From Agromyces humatus (lineage in GTDB: Bacteria; Actinomycetota; Actinomycetes; Actinomycetales; Microbacteriaceae), in the NCBI RefSeq assembly GCF_021228295.1, contig NZ_JAJQPD010000007.1, forward strand, positions 186,001-250,000: a stretch of DNA of 64,000 bases, in the 5' to 3' direction. Below the pieces are notes generated by a model. It made no database searches, had not been told where the DNA came from, and worked only from the letters and a program-made list of their open reading frames with translations. A program made the position numbers and the translations under genes. Shown here one piece after another: positions 46,900 to 55,248 of the stretch. Each line of letters begins with the position of its first letter. Positions within the stretch are counted from its first letter, which is position 1.

Positions 46900-48684
46900 A
46901 TGAACACACGATCACCTGGACGCTTGCGCTGGAGAGCGCGCACGTTGGCCGCCGTCGGCGCGCTCACGCTCGGACTCTCGCTGGCAACCGCCACCTCGGC
47001 CTCCGCCGACACCGATGCGGATCCCCGCGAAGGACTCACGGCCGGCCTGCACGACGCGGGGCAGGCGGCAAGCAACATCGCGCTGCTGTCGGCGCAGCAG
47101 AAGACCGCACCGTTCACGACGAACTCGGATCTCGCTTTCACCGGCGACCACGCGATCGCCGGCAACTACTTCGGCTTCCAGATCTACGACATCTCCGACC
47201 CCGCGGCGCCCACCCTGAGCGGAACGTTCGTGTGCCCCGGTGGCCAGGGCGACGTCTCGGTCGCCGGGAACCTCCTCTTCATGTCGGTCGAGTCCGGCCC
47301 CGGCCGACTCGACTGCGGCACGACGACCGTTCCGGCGACGGACCCGCAGACGTTCCGCGGCGTCCGCGTGTTCGACATCACGGATCTCACCAATCCCGTG
47401 CAGGTGGCGGCGGTGCAGACCTGCCGCGGCTCGCACACGCACACCGTGGTCGAGGACCCCGACGACACCGAGAACGTCTATGTGTACGTCTCGGGCACCG
47501 CGGGCGTGCGCACCACGACCACCGCGGTCGACGGCGGCTGCATCAACGTGCCCGGGAACACCGTCGAATCGCAGCTCGACGCCGAGGGCAACCCGGTACC
47601 GTCGGCACGCTTCCTCGTCGAGGTCATCAAGGTGCCGCTCGCCGCGCCGCAGGACGCGGCCGTCGTGAACAAGGCTCGCCTGTTCACCGACGCCACCACG
47701 GGAAGCTCCGCGGGCCTCTGGCCGGGTGGAAGCCACGGCGAAGGGCTGCAGAGCACCTCGGCGACCGACGCCTGCCACGACATCACGGCCTACCCCGAGA
47801 TCGGTCTCGCGGCCGGCGCGTGCGAGGGCAACGGCATCCTGATCGACATCAGCGACCCGGTGAACCCGGTGCGCCTCGATGCCGTCACCGACCCGCGCTT
47901 CGCGTACTGGCACTCGGCGACGTTCAACAACGACGGCACCAAGGTCGTGTTCACCGACGAGTGGGGCGGCGGAAGCTCCGCGCGATGCCGCGCCCAGGAC
48001 CCGCAGAACTGGGGGGCCAACGCGATCTTCGACATCGTCGACGGCAAGCTCGAGTTCCGCAGCTACTACAAGATGCCCGCGATCCAGACCGCGCAGGAGA
48101 ACTGCGTGGCGCACAACGGATCGCTCATCCCGGTCCCCGGCCGCGACATCATGGTGCAGGCCTGGTACCAGGGCGGCCTGTCGGTGTTCGACTTCACCGA
48201 CAGCTCGAACCCCGTCGAGATCGCGTACTTCGACCGCGGCCCGAACGACGCCACGCGTCTGGTCACGGGCGGCTACTGGTCGACCTACTGGTACAACGGC
48301 AACGTCTACGGCAACGAGATCGGACGCGGCTTCGACAGCCTCGCGCTGCAGCCGAGCGAGTTCCTCAGCGCGAACGAGATCGCAGCGGCGGGCGAGTACC
48401 GGCTGGCGGCGTTCAACGCGCAGGCCCAGCCGAAGTACGGCCACGCGCCGAGCTTCGCGGTGGTTCGGTCCTTCGTCGATCAGGCCGAGCGCGGTGGCGC
48501 GCTGAGCGGCGGCGCGCTGAGCGAGGTGCGCAAGCACATCGACAAGGCCGAGAAGCTCGTCGGAAACCCCGCTGATGCGAGCGCGATCGTCGCGCAGCTC
48601 GACAACGCGGCACGCAAGTCCGGCGCCGCAGCCGACTCCGCACTGGTGGAAGCGATCACGGCGCTGGCCGGCACGCTCGACTGA
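46900..48684 (+). CDS. Secreted LVIVD-repeat beta-propeller-like protein with C-terminal helical domain
   Basis: 594 residues from the ATG at 46900, preceded by GAAAGGG. Signal peptide 1-36 (RRAR-type n-region, hydrophobic LAAVGALTLGLSLATAT, cut after ASA). The body has several LVIVD-like strands (GFQIYDISDPAAPTLSG, VRVFDITDLTNPVQVA, ILIDISDPVNPVRLDA, LSVFDFTDSSNPVEIA), expected to form a beta-propeller, plus conserved His/Cys segments. The last 70 residues (LSEVRKHIDKAEKLVG...ALVEAITALAG) look like a FIMAH-type helical domain. Proteins of this kind are annotated as LVIVD repeat-containing; biochemical function unknown. Followed by a strong terminator. Confidence 0.88.
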   Translation: MNTRSPGRLRWRARTLAAVGALTLGLSLATATSASADTDADPREGLTAGLHDAGQAASNIALLSAQQKTAPFTTNSDLAFTGDHAIAGNYFGFQIYDISDPAAPTLSGTFVCPGGQGDVSVAGNLLFMSVESGPGRLDCGTTTVPATDPQTFRGVRVFDITDLTNPVQVAAVQTCRGSHTHTVVEDPDDTENVYVYVSGTAGVRTTTTAVDGGCINVPGNTVESQLDAEGNPVPSARFLVEVIKVPLAAPQDAAVVNKARLFTDATTGSSAGLWPGGSHGEGLQSTSATDACHDITAYPEIGLAAGACEGNGILIDISDPVNPVRLDAVTDPRFAYWHSATFNNDGTKVVFTDEWGGGSSARCRAQDPQNWGANAIFDIVDGKLEFRSYYKMPAIQTAQENCVAHNGSLIPVPGRDIMVQAWYQGGLSVFDFTDSSNPVEIAYFDRGPNDATRLVTGGYWSTYWYNGNVYGNEIGRGFDSLALQPSEFLSANEIAAAGEYRLAAFNAQAQPKYGHAPSFAVVRSFVDQAERGGALSGGALSEVRKHIDKAEKLVGNPADASAIVAQLDNAARKSGAAADSALVEAITALAGTLD

Positions 48685-48725
48685 TGCCGACCGGGGAGGC
48701 CGGTTGACTCGCCTCCCCCTCTCGG

Positions 48726-48759
48726 AAAGTGCCCGGCGGCTGCGGCCGCCGGGCACTTT
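48726..48759. terminator. Strong bidirectional terminator
   Basis: Perfect 15-bp stem AAAGTGCCCGGCGGC / GCCGCCGGGCACTTT with a four-base TGCG loop. The AAA...TTT ends give short U-runs in both directions. It separates the convergent LVIVD gene and the pyrE operon. Confidence 0.95.
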
Positions 48760-48811
48760 CGCGTCCGGCTCACTCCCCGATCGCCCGCGCTTCGGCGTGT
48801 GGCCCGCGACC

Positions 48812-49744
48812 TCAGGCGAGATGGGCGACGGATGCCTCGACGAGAGCCCAGAACCGGTCGACGTCGATGCCCGTCGCGACCCACGCGTTCGGCTCGCGCG
48901 CCAGCATGCCGTCGAAGTCGACGCTCGTCGCGCCGAGGGTCAGAGTGCCGGTGAGCTCGACGTCGAGCCGCGTGTGCACGAGTTCCACGCAGCCGGGGTC
49001 GGCGAGCACCGCGACCGCGACCGGGTCGTGCAGCGGGCCGTCGGGCATGCCGAACACCTCGGCGTTGGTGCGGCAGAAGAACTCCAGCAGTTCGTCGCCG
49101 AACGCCGACGTGCGGTTGCCGATCGCCCCGAGGCGCGCACGCACCTCGGGGGTGACGAGCGCGCGGTGCGTGACGTTGAGTCCGACCATGGTGAACCTCA
49201 CGCCGCTGCGCACCACGAGATCGAGCGCCTCGGGGTCGACCATCGCATTGAACTCGGCGTAGGGCGTCGCATTGCCGCGCTCGGTCGAGCCGCCCATCCA
49301 GACGATCTCGCGAATGCGGTCGGTGAGCTCGGGCCGGTCGCGCAGCAGCACGGCGACGTTCGTGATCGGCCCGGTCGCGATGATCGCGACGGGCTCACCG
49401 GCCGCGAGCAGCACGTCGGCCATCAGCTCGGTCGCAGTGCGCGGGTCGAGCGGCACGGTCGGCTCGGGCAGTACCGGCCCGCCGAGGCCGTTCGCCCCGT
49501 GAATCCACTCGGCCGTCTCGAGCGGGCGCGACAGCGGCCCCTCGGCCCCGGCCGCGACCGGCACGTCGGCGACACCCGCGACCGACAGCACCACGCGGGC
49601 GTTGCGGCTCGTGTGCTCGAGCGGCACGTTGCCGCCGACCGTCGTCACCGCGAGCAGGTCGAGCGACGGATGCCCCGCCGCGAACCAGAGCGCGAGGGCG
49701 TCGTCGTGCCCGGGGTCGCAGTCGAAGATGACGGGGATGCTCAT
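48812..49744 (-). CDS. Inosine/uridine-preferring nucleoside hydrolase
   Basis: 310 residues with the N-terminal calcium-binding signature IFDCDPGHDDALAL and the family's GNVPLEHTSRNA, IATGPITNVA and GPLHDPVAVA segments. It cleaves ribonucleosides into base and ribose. It is the last gene of an operon with ribokinase ten bases upstream, which would phosphorylate the released ribose. Purine or pyrimidine preference cannot be read. Confidence 0.93.
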   Translation of the reverse strand: MSIPVIFDCDPGHDDALALWFAAGHPSLDLLAVTTVGGNVPLEHTSRNARVVLSVAGVADVPVAAGAEGPLSRPLETAEWIHGANGLGGPVLPEPTVPLDPRTATELMADVLLAAGEPVAIIATGPITNVAVLLRDRPELTDRIREIVWMGGSTERGNATPYAEFNAMVDPEALDLVVRSGVRFTMVGLNVTHRALVTPEVRARLGAIGNRTSAFGDELLEFFCRTNAEVFGMPDGPLHDPVAVAVLADPGCVELVHTRLDVELTGTLTLGATSVDFDGMLAREPNAWVATGIDVDRFWALVEASVAHLA

Positions 49745-49754
49745 GCGGCTCGAT

Positions 49755-50699
49755 TCAGTCGATGAGGCCGGCGGCGGCGAGCACCGCGGCACGTGGGGCG
49801 TAGGAGTCGACCGTGCCGCGCGCCTGCACGGCGAGGGAGCCGGCGGCGACGGCGACGCGCACCGCCTCGTCGAGCGGGCGGCCCTCGGCGAGGAACGCCG
49901 CGAGAGTTCCGGTGAACCCGTCGCCCGCACCGGTCGAGTCGACCGCATCGACCTTCGGCGCGGCAACCGCCCAGGTGCCGTCGGCCGAGGCCGCCACGGC
50001 CCCCGCGGCGCCGAGCGTGATCACGACCGAGCGGGCGAGGCGGCCCACCGCGTCTGCGGCGAGCGACGACCACGTGTCGAGGGATGCCTCGGCAGGGACA
50101 TCCGTGCCGACGCCGACCGCGCGCGCCTCGTGCTCGTTGACCACGAGCGGATCGCAGACGGCGAGCGTCGACGGCGAGACCGGTGCAGGCGGCGCGAGGT
50201 TCAGCACGAACCGCACCCGCGCGGCCGACGCGACCTCGGCGAGCCGGTCGATGGTCGCAACGGGCAGTTCGCCCTGCGTGAGCACGAGGCTCGCGCCCGC
50301 CAGGTGCTCGCGTTCGGCATCGACCACCACGGGAGTGAGCGCGGCGTTCGCACCCGGCGTGACGATCACGGTGTTCTCGCCCGAGTCGGCGACGGTGATC
50401 TGGGCGACGCCGGTCGGGACATCCGGGACGCGTTCGATGGCCCCGAGCGGCAGGCCGAATCGACTCAGCGCGGCGAGCGCGAAGTCGCCGCTCGTGTCGT
50501 CGCCGATGCGGGCGACGAGCTCGACGGCGGCGCCCGCGACGTGCGCGGCGACCGCCTGGTTCGACCCCTTGCCGCCCAGGGCGACGGCGAAACCGTGCGC
50601 CGTGACCGTCTCGCCGGGTTCAGGGAACGCGGCGACGTAGCTCGTCGAGTCGACGTTCAGCGACCCCACGACGACGAGCGCTCCCGCCCCGACCGCCAT
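49755..50699 (-). CDS. rbsK: Ribokinase
   Basis: 314 residues, PfkB family: VVGSLNVDSTSYV, substrate-binding GGKGSNQAVAA, and the catalytic-base motif DSTGAGDGFTG. It phosphorylates ribose to ribose-5-phosphate. One base separates it from the septum-formation-like gene, and ten from the nucleoside hydrolase, so salvage of nucleoside ribose is the likely role. Confidence 0.93.
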   Translation of the reverse strand: MAVGAGALVVVGSLNVDSTSYVAAFPEPGETVTAHGFAVALGGKGSNQAVAAHVAGAAVELVARIGDDTSGDFALAALSRFGLPLGAIERVPDVPTGVAQITVADSGENTVIVTPGANAALTPVVVDAEREHLAGASLVLTQGELPVATIDRLAEVASAARVRFVLNLAPPAPVSPSTLAVCDPLVVNEHEARAVGVGTDVPAEASLDTWSSLAADAVGRLARSVVITLGAAGAVAASADGTWAVAAPKVDAVDSTGAGDGFTGTLAAFLAEGRPLDEAVRVAVAAGSLAVQARGTVDSYAPRAAVLAAAGLID

Positions 50700-50700
50700 G

Positions 50701-53214
50701 TCAGGCGGCGGGCCCGGGCCCGGCGATGCTGGCCGTGAGCGGCTCTCCGCCGGCTCGGTTCGCGAAGCAGTAGTAGTGGCGCTCGCCCTTGGCCCATTGC
50801 GCCTCGGTCACCGGGTACGCGGCCTGCACCTGCAGATCTTCCATGCCCGCGACGGCGGCGAGATTGATCACGCCGGTCGCCGTGCACAGCAGGTTCATCT
50901 GCGACGCGAGCTCGGCCTCGCCCGGGAACGGCGCGGCCGCATCGCCCGGGAGCACACCGCGGTACACGAGCTGCGCGGCATGCGGGGCCGCGCAGTCGAC
51001 GACCGTGAACTCCTCTTCGAAGGCACCCACGAACGGGTCGATGCACTCGCCGCCGAACAGGGCGTCCCAGGCGTGAACGCCGACCGGCTGCGCGGCGGTC
51101 GGTTCGGGTGTCGGCGTCGGCGTCGCGCTCGCCGACGGCGACTCGGCCGGAGCCGCCGTGCCATTGCCGAGTTGCGTGCCGAGGAAGAACAGGCCCGTGA
51201 GCACGAGCACCGCGGCGAGGCTGCCGGCGATCCAGGCGAGGATGCGGGCGGGGCTGTTGCGGCCCTGCGTGCTGGAGCCGCCGGTGCCCGAACCGCCGGA
51301 GCCGCCCCGGGCGGAGTTCGCGACGTCGTAGGCGCTGCGCGCGCCGGCGGCGGGTGCGGCGGGTGCGCCAGGCACGCCGAACGGGGTGCCTGCGCCGACG
51401 GCGGAGACGGAGGCGGGAGCGGTGCTTGCGGCCGGAGGCAGTGGTGCCAGCTCGGCGAACGGATCGTTCAGCGGCGCTGCCGGTCGCGTCGGTGGCGGCG
51501 TTGCGGCGGCGCCCCCGAAGAGGGCGGCGAGGGGGTCGTGGTCGTCGGACTCGACGGGTTCGTCGGCGGGTTCCCAGTGATCGGATGCCTCGGCGCCGAG
51601 GGACGCCGCAGGCGCCGGTTCGTGCTGCTCGGCTGCGGGCTGCTCGGGCTCGGTCTGGGGCTCGGGCTGCCACTCGGAGTCGGGCTCGAACTGCGGATCG
51701 GACTCGGGCGAGTTCGCGCGCAGGCGATTGACCGTGGCCGCTGCACTCGACATGTCGGCGTTCGGGTCGGCGGCGTTCGGGTCGGGGGTGAGGTTCCAGA
51801 AGTACCCCGCCTCGGCGACCTGCCGGGCGATCGACGACTCGGCGTCGGCGGGAGCCTCGCCGCCCGTCTCCGGGGTGGGCTCCTCGTCGACGGCGGCATC
51901 GTCGGCCGCGTCGAATCCGAGTCCGAGCGCGGCCACCCCCGCGGCCGAGGATTCGGCGTCGGCGGTCGGCGCAGCGTCGGTGGTCGAGGCAGCGTCGGCG
52001 GTCGGCGCGGGCTGCCCGGCCGGTTCCGCGTCGGCCGCGGCTTCGCGCGCCGCCCACCGGTTGCCGAGCTCGGCGAGCAGGTCGTCGATCGGCGCGGCGC
52101 CCTGTGGTTCGTTCGGCGGCTCGCCTGCGGATGCGGATGCGGGGAACGGGGCGGGCGCGGGCGGCGGCGTCGTCGTCGGCTCGGCGGGCGCCGGCGTGAG
52201 CGGCAGGCTCAGGGCGACGCCGGGATGGGCCGGCGGCGCGGGCGTCGACGGAGGGTGGACGGGAAAGGGGGTCCCGGTCTCGGGCTCGTTCAGCGCCGCC
52301 CAGAGCTCGTCGTCGTAGCCCGCGGACTTCGGCGGCTCGGAGGCGCGCTCATCCCACCCGCGAGGCGCGGAATCGGGCGCCGTCGGATGCCGCTGGGCGT
52401 CGTTCGGGGGCGGGGTGAACGAGCTGCGCGTGACGGGGGGTGGGGTGAATCCCGCGAACGGGGCATCCGACCCGCTCGACGGCGACGGCGACGGCGACGG
52501 CAGCACCGTCGGCGCACCACCGGGCGGCATCGGCGGCGTCGGCGGCGACGGCAGCACCGTCGGCGCACCACCGGGCGGCATCGGCGGCGTCGGCGGCGAC
52601 GGCTCGCCCGCACGCCCCGAATCACCGGGCTCAGGGCCGGGCTCGGGCTCGGGCTGGGGCTCGTTCGAGCCCCACCGCAGAGCGAATGGACCGGTCGGGG
52701 TCACCGGCCCCGGCGGAGGCTCGACGGGCCGCAGGCTCTCGCTGACGGGAGGTTCGACCTGGGTCAGGCGCTCGGGGGGAGTCGCCGGCGGCGAGGCGAC
52801 GAAGGGCGGGGACCACGCCGGGAGGTCCTCGGGCGGCGGCTGGCCCGGGGGTCCGTCGGACGGGGCCGGTCGCTCGGGAGCGCCCGAGGTGGCCTGCGGC
52901 GTCTCACCGGGTTCGCCGATCACGGGCAGCGCGCGTGTGGCGGCATCGTCGGCGGGCACAGGCGCTGGCGGCTCGGCGAGCGAGAACCAGTCGAGCACCT
53001 CTTCACGGCGCGGCGACGGTGCACGCAGCGGAAGGTCGGGCTGCGTGGGCGCCGCAGCTTCGGGCTCTGGTTCTGGGGTCTCGGGCATCGCGGGCTGCTC
53101 GGCCTCGGCCGGTTCCTGCGGCTGCTGCGACTCAGGCGTGCGCCCGGTCACGAGTTGCGCGAGCAGCCAGTCGGTGCCCTCGTCTTCGTCGTCGTCGTGC
53201 TTCTTGCGAACCAT
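50701..53214 (-). CDS. Large proline-rich membrane protein with septum-formation-type C-terminal domain
   Basis: 837 residues. About 640 residues are a Pro/Ala/Glu-rich, probably disordered cytoplasmic region starting MVRKKHDDDEDEG. A single membrane helix follows (ILAWIAGSLAAVLVLTGLFF, about 655-680), a Ser/Thr/Pro linker, and an exported C-terminal domain with paired cysteines (GECIDPF, VVDCAAPHAAQLV, NLLC, HYYCFA) matching the actinobacterial septum-formation (DUF4190-associated) domain. It overlaps pyrE (TGATG) and is followed by ribokinase after one base. The antisense strand has a long open frame, which I judge to be a codon-bias shadow. Confidence 0.85.
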   Translation of the reverse strand: MVRKKHDDDEDEGTDWLLAQLVTGRTPESQQPQEPAEAEQPAMPETPEPEPEAAAPTQPDLPLRAPSPRREEVLDWFSLAEPPAPVPADDAATRALPVIGEPGETPQATSGAPERPAPSDGPPGQPPPEDLPAWSPPFVASPPATPPERLTQVEPPVSESLRPVEPPPGPVTPTGPFALRWGSNEPQPEPEPGPEPGDSGRAGEPSPPTPPMPPGGAPTVLPSPPTPPMPPGGAPTVLPSPSPSPSSGSDAPFAGFTPPPVTRSSFTPPPNDAQRHPTAPDSAPRGWDERASEPPKSAGYDDELWAALNEPETGTPFPVHPPSTPAPPAHPGVALSLPLTPAPAEPTTTPPPAPAPFPASASAGEPPNEPQGAAPIDDLLAELGNRWAAREAAADAEPAGQPAPTADAASTTDAAPTADAESSAAGVAALGLGFDAADDAAVDEEPTPETGGEAPADAESSIARQVAEAGYFWNLTPDPNAADPNADMSSAAATVNRLRANSPESDPQFEPDSEWQPEPQTEPEQPAAEQHEPAPAASLGAEASDHWEPADEPVESDDHDPLAALFGGAAATPPPTRPAAPLNDPFAELAPLPPAASTAPASVSAVGAGTPFGVPGAPAAPAAGARSAYDVANSARGGSGGSGTGGSSTQGRNSPARILAWIAGSLAAVLVLTGLFFLGTQLGNGTAAPAESPSASATPTPTPEPTAAQPVGVHAWDALFGGECIDPFVGAFEEEFTVVDCAAPHAAQLVYRGVLPGDAAAPFPGEAELASQMNLLCTATGVINLAAVAGMEDLQVQAAYPVTEAQWAKGERHYYCFANRAGGEPLTASIAGPGPAA
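52501..52602. repeat. 51-bp tandem duplication in the proline-rich region
   Basis: Two identical 51-base units (52501-52551, 52552-52602) encode the 17-residue PPMPPGGAPTVLPSPPT unit twice. Adjacent Ser/Pro repeats suggest continuing length variation. Confidence 0.9.
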
Positions 53215-53786
53215 CAGGTCAATCCCAGGTCTTCGAGACCGATCGCGTACAGGTAGGGCACGCCCTCGGCCTCGATCACTTCACGCGCCCCGGTCGCCCG
53301 GTCGACCACGACGGCGACCGCGGCCACCTCGGCGCCGACCTTGCGCAGCGCCTCGATCGCCTTGAGGGGCGAGCCGCCCGTGGTCGAGGTGTCTTCGAGC
53401 ACGATCACGCGCTTGCCCGCGAGGTCGGGCCCCTCGACCTGCTTGCCGCGGCCGTGGTCCTTCGGCTCTTTGCGCACGACGAACGCGTCGTAGGCCAGCC
53501 CCCGGGCGGCGCCCTGGTGCAGGATCGCGGCGGCGATCGGGTCGGCGCCCATCGTCATGCCGCCGACGGCGACGACCTCGGGCACGTCGGCGATGAGGTC
53601 GAGCATGACCTGCCCGATCAGCGGTGCGACCCGGTGGTCGAGGCTGACCCTGCGCAGGTCGACGTAGTACGTGGCCTTCTTGCCGCTGGTCAGGGTGAAG
53701 TCACCATGGAACACGGCATCGGCCGAGATGAAGTCGATGAGCTGCCGACGTGCGTCGGTCGCGGCGTGGGAAACGCTTGAGGTCAC
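53214..53786 (-). CDS. pyrE: Orotate phosphoribosyltransferase
   Basis: 190 residues. The PRPP motif is VIVLEDTSTTGGS (128-140); LTSGKKATYYVDLRRVSLD and VGGMTMGADPIAAA are typical. It makes OMP from orotate and PRPP in pyrimidine synthesis. GTG at 53786; TAGAGT (53798-53793, minus) ends six bases upstream with no Shine-Dalgarno, so the operon mRNA is probably leaderless. First gene of the pyrE / septum-like / rbsK / nucleoside hydrolase operon. Confidence 0.96.
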   Translation of the reverse strand: MTSSVSHAATDARRQLIDFISADAVFHGDFTLTSGKKATYYVDLRRVSLDHRVAPLIGQVMLDLIADVPEVVAVGGMTMGADPIAAAILHQGAARGLAYDAFVVRKEPKDHGRGKQVEGPDLAGKRVIVLEDTSTTGGSPLKAIEALRKVGAEVAAVAVVVDRATGAREVIEAEGVPYLYAIGLEDLGLT

Positions 53787-53980
53787 CCGAATACTCTACG
53801 GCGCGGCGCCTGAGAACGGGCGAATGCCCTTCGCGGCAACCCCGGCAGGGACATCCGTTCGCACCGCGAACACGCTGCGCACGCGATCGGGGACGACGAA
53901 GGGCCGCCCCGCGGGGTGTCCCTCCCCCGCGCAGCGGCCCTGCTCCCGGAGAACGGACCTCCGGGCGTCTCGCGTCGCCC
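53787..53980. other. 194-bp intergenic region with possible terminator
   Basis: Contains the pyrE -10 box at its left end. GGGCCGC and GCGGCCC arms around 53912-53940 could form a terminator for the 40-residue gene on the right. Nothing else identified. Confidence 0.35.
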
Positions 53981-54103
53981 TCAGACGGTGCGCGCGAACG
54001 TCTCGCGCGGCTGGCGGCGGTAGCCGTCGCGCGCGGTGACGACGAAGGAGCTGATGATGCCGAGGATGGAGGCGGCGGCGAGGAGGACGATGACGCTGGT
54101 CAC
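53981..54103 (-). CDS. 40-residue single-pass membrane microprotein
   Basis: GTG start at 54103 with an AAAGGA ribosome binding site seven bases upstream. Translation: hydrophobic TSVIVLLAAASILGIISSFV (residues 2-21), then a polar, basic tail TARDGYRRQPRETFARTV. Divergent from the LysR gene, 136 bp away. Longer in-frame versions (to 54190) would run across the region between and are less likely. Function unknown; the ribosome binding site and clean helix-plus-tail design support a real gene. Confidence 0.65.
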   Translation of the reverse strand: MTSVIVLLAAASILGIISSFVVTARDGYRRQPRETFARTV

Positions 54104-54213
54104 GATGGATCCTTTCGAATGACGTTGCTGGCTGGTCGATGACCGGTGCGCCGTTGCACGTGTTCGACACTTCAATTGTGCGCCTGACAACTTTTCAGCA
54201 CAAGCTCACAATT

Positions 54214-54230
54214 CTACAATGACGATGTAG
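54214..54230. promoter_or_regulatory. LysR-type dyad over the lysR promoter
   Basis: CTACA-N7-TGTAG (54214-54230), a T-N11-A-containing dyad typical of LysR binding sites. It overlaps TAGCCT (54228-54233), the -10 of the lysR gene, so autorepression is likely. It may also control the divergent 40-residue gene. Confidence 0.6.
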
Positions 54231-54239
54231 CCTTACTTC

Positions 54240-55187
54240 ATGGATGTGAACCGTCTCGATCTGCTTCGCGAGCTCGCCGAGCGCGGCTCGGTGACCGCCG
54301 TGGCCGAGGCCACGGCACGCACGCCGTCGGCGGTCTCGCAGCAGCTCAAGGTGCTCGAACGCGAAGCCGGCATGCCGCTCACCGAGCGCAGCGGGCGCGG
54401 GCTCGTGCTCACGAGCGCCGGCCACGCTCTCGCCCGCAGCGCCGCTGACGTCGCGATCGCGCTCGAGCGTGCCACTGCGCTGTGGGACGAGTTCCGCAAC
54501 GACCCGAGCGGCGAGGTCACCCTGCTGACGTTCCCGACCATCGGCGCGGCCCTGCTGCCGGGCGTGATCACCGAGCTCGAGTCCGTTTCGGGGCTCGTGC
54601 TGCGGGCCACCGACCTCGATCCCGAGTTGGCCGAGTTCGCCGACCTGACCTCCGAGTACGACATCGTGCTCGCCCACACGATGCCGGGCGTGCTGCCATG
54701 GGGCGGTCGCGGGCTCCGGGCCGTGCCACTGCTCACCGAGCCGCTCGATATCGGCCTGCGCGCCGACCATCGGCTCGCGGGTCGATCGCACCTCCTGGCG
54801 ACCGACCTCGTCGACGAGACCTGGCTCGGCGTCCCCTCGGGCTACCCGTTCGAGCGCATCCTGCACGCGATCGAGCAGGAGGGCGGCAAGCGCGTGCATG
54901 TGAGCCAGCGGTTCAGTGACATGCGCATCATGGAGGCTTTCATCGAGGCCGGCCTCGGCATCGCGTTCCTACCGCGGATCACGTCGGGCACCGTGCCGCC
55001 GGGCATCGTGCTGAAGCCGGTCCGCGGCGTCGCGGCGGCCCGGCAGATCGTCGCGCTGGTGCGACCGGATGTCGCGGAGCGGCTCGCCGTGCGCACGGTG
55101 CTCGACGTTCTCGTGGCCCGCGCCGCCCGACTCGAGCAGGCCTACGGGCATCCGTCGCGCGGCGGCCGGAGCGTGGCGGAATCCTGA
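54240..55187 (+). CDS. LysR-family transcriptional regulator
   Basis: 315 residues: N-terminal winged HTH (LDLLRELAERGSVTAVAEATARTPSAVSQQLKVLE split over residues 5-40) and a periplasmic-binding-like effector domain (GEVTLLTFPTIGAALLPGVI). Leaderless-type start: TAGCCT ends six bases before the ATG. No obvious metabolic target lies next to it; the neighbours are a membrane microprotein (divergent) and a VOC protein (convergent). A 7-bp hairpin (55183-55202) overlaps its stop codon. Confidence 0.92.
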   Translation: MDVNRLDLLRELAERGSVTAVAEATARTPSAVSQQLKVLEREAGMPLTERSGRGLVLTSAGHALARSAADVAIALERATALWDEFRNDPSGEVTLLTFPTIGAALLPGVITELESVSGLVLRATDLDPELAEFADLTSEYDIVLAHTMPGVLPWGGRGLRAVPLLTEPLDIGLRADHRLAGRSHLLATDLVDETWLGVPSGYPFERILHAIEQEGGKRVHVSQRFSDMRIMEAFIEAGLGIAFLPRITSGTVPPGIVLKPVRGVAAARQIVALVRPDVAERLAVRTVLDVLVARAARLEQAYGHPSRGGRSVAES

Positions 55188-55248
55188 CGCGTGCACGTCA
55201 GGGCCGACCCGGATTTCCAGATCCACGACTGGGGCGGGCTGAGCCTGA

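Noticed and set aside
52501..52602. Short tandem repeats resembling a small CRISPR array
   Set aside because: Only two units, with no spacers, in frame inside a coding region; no cas genes.
50698..53256. 852-codon plus-strand frame covering the septum-formation-type gene
   Set aside because: The product is a low-complexity Gly/Arg string. The minus-strand protein has a membrane helix, an exported Cys-rich domain and tight operon spacing.
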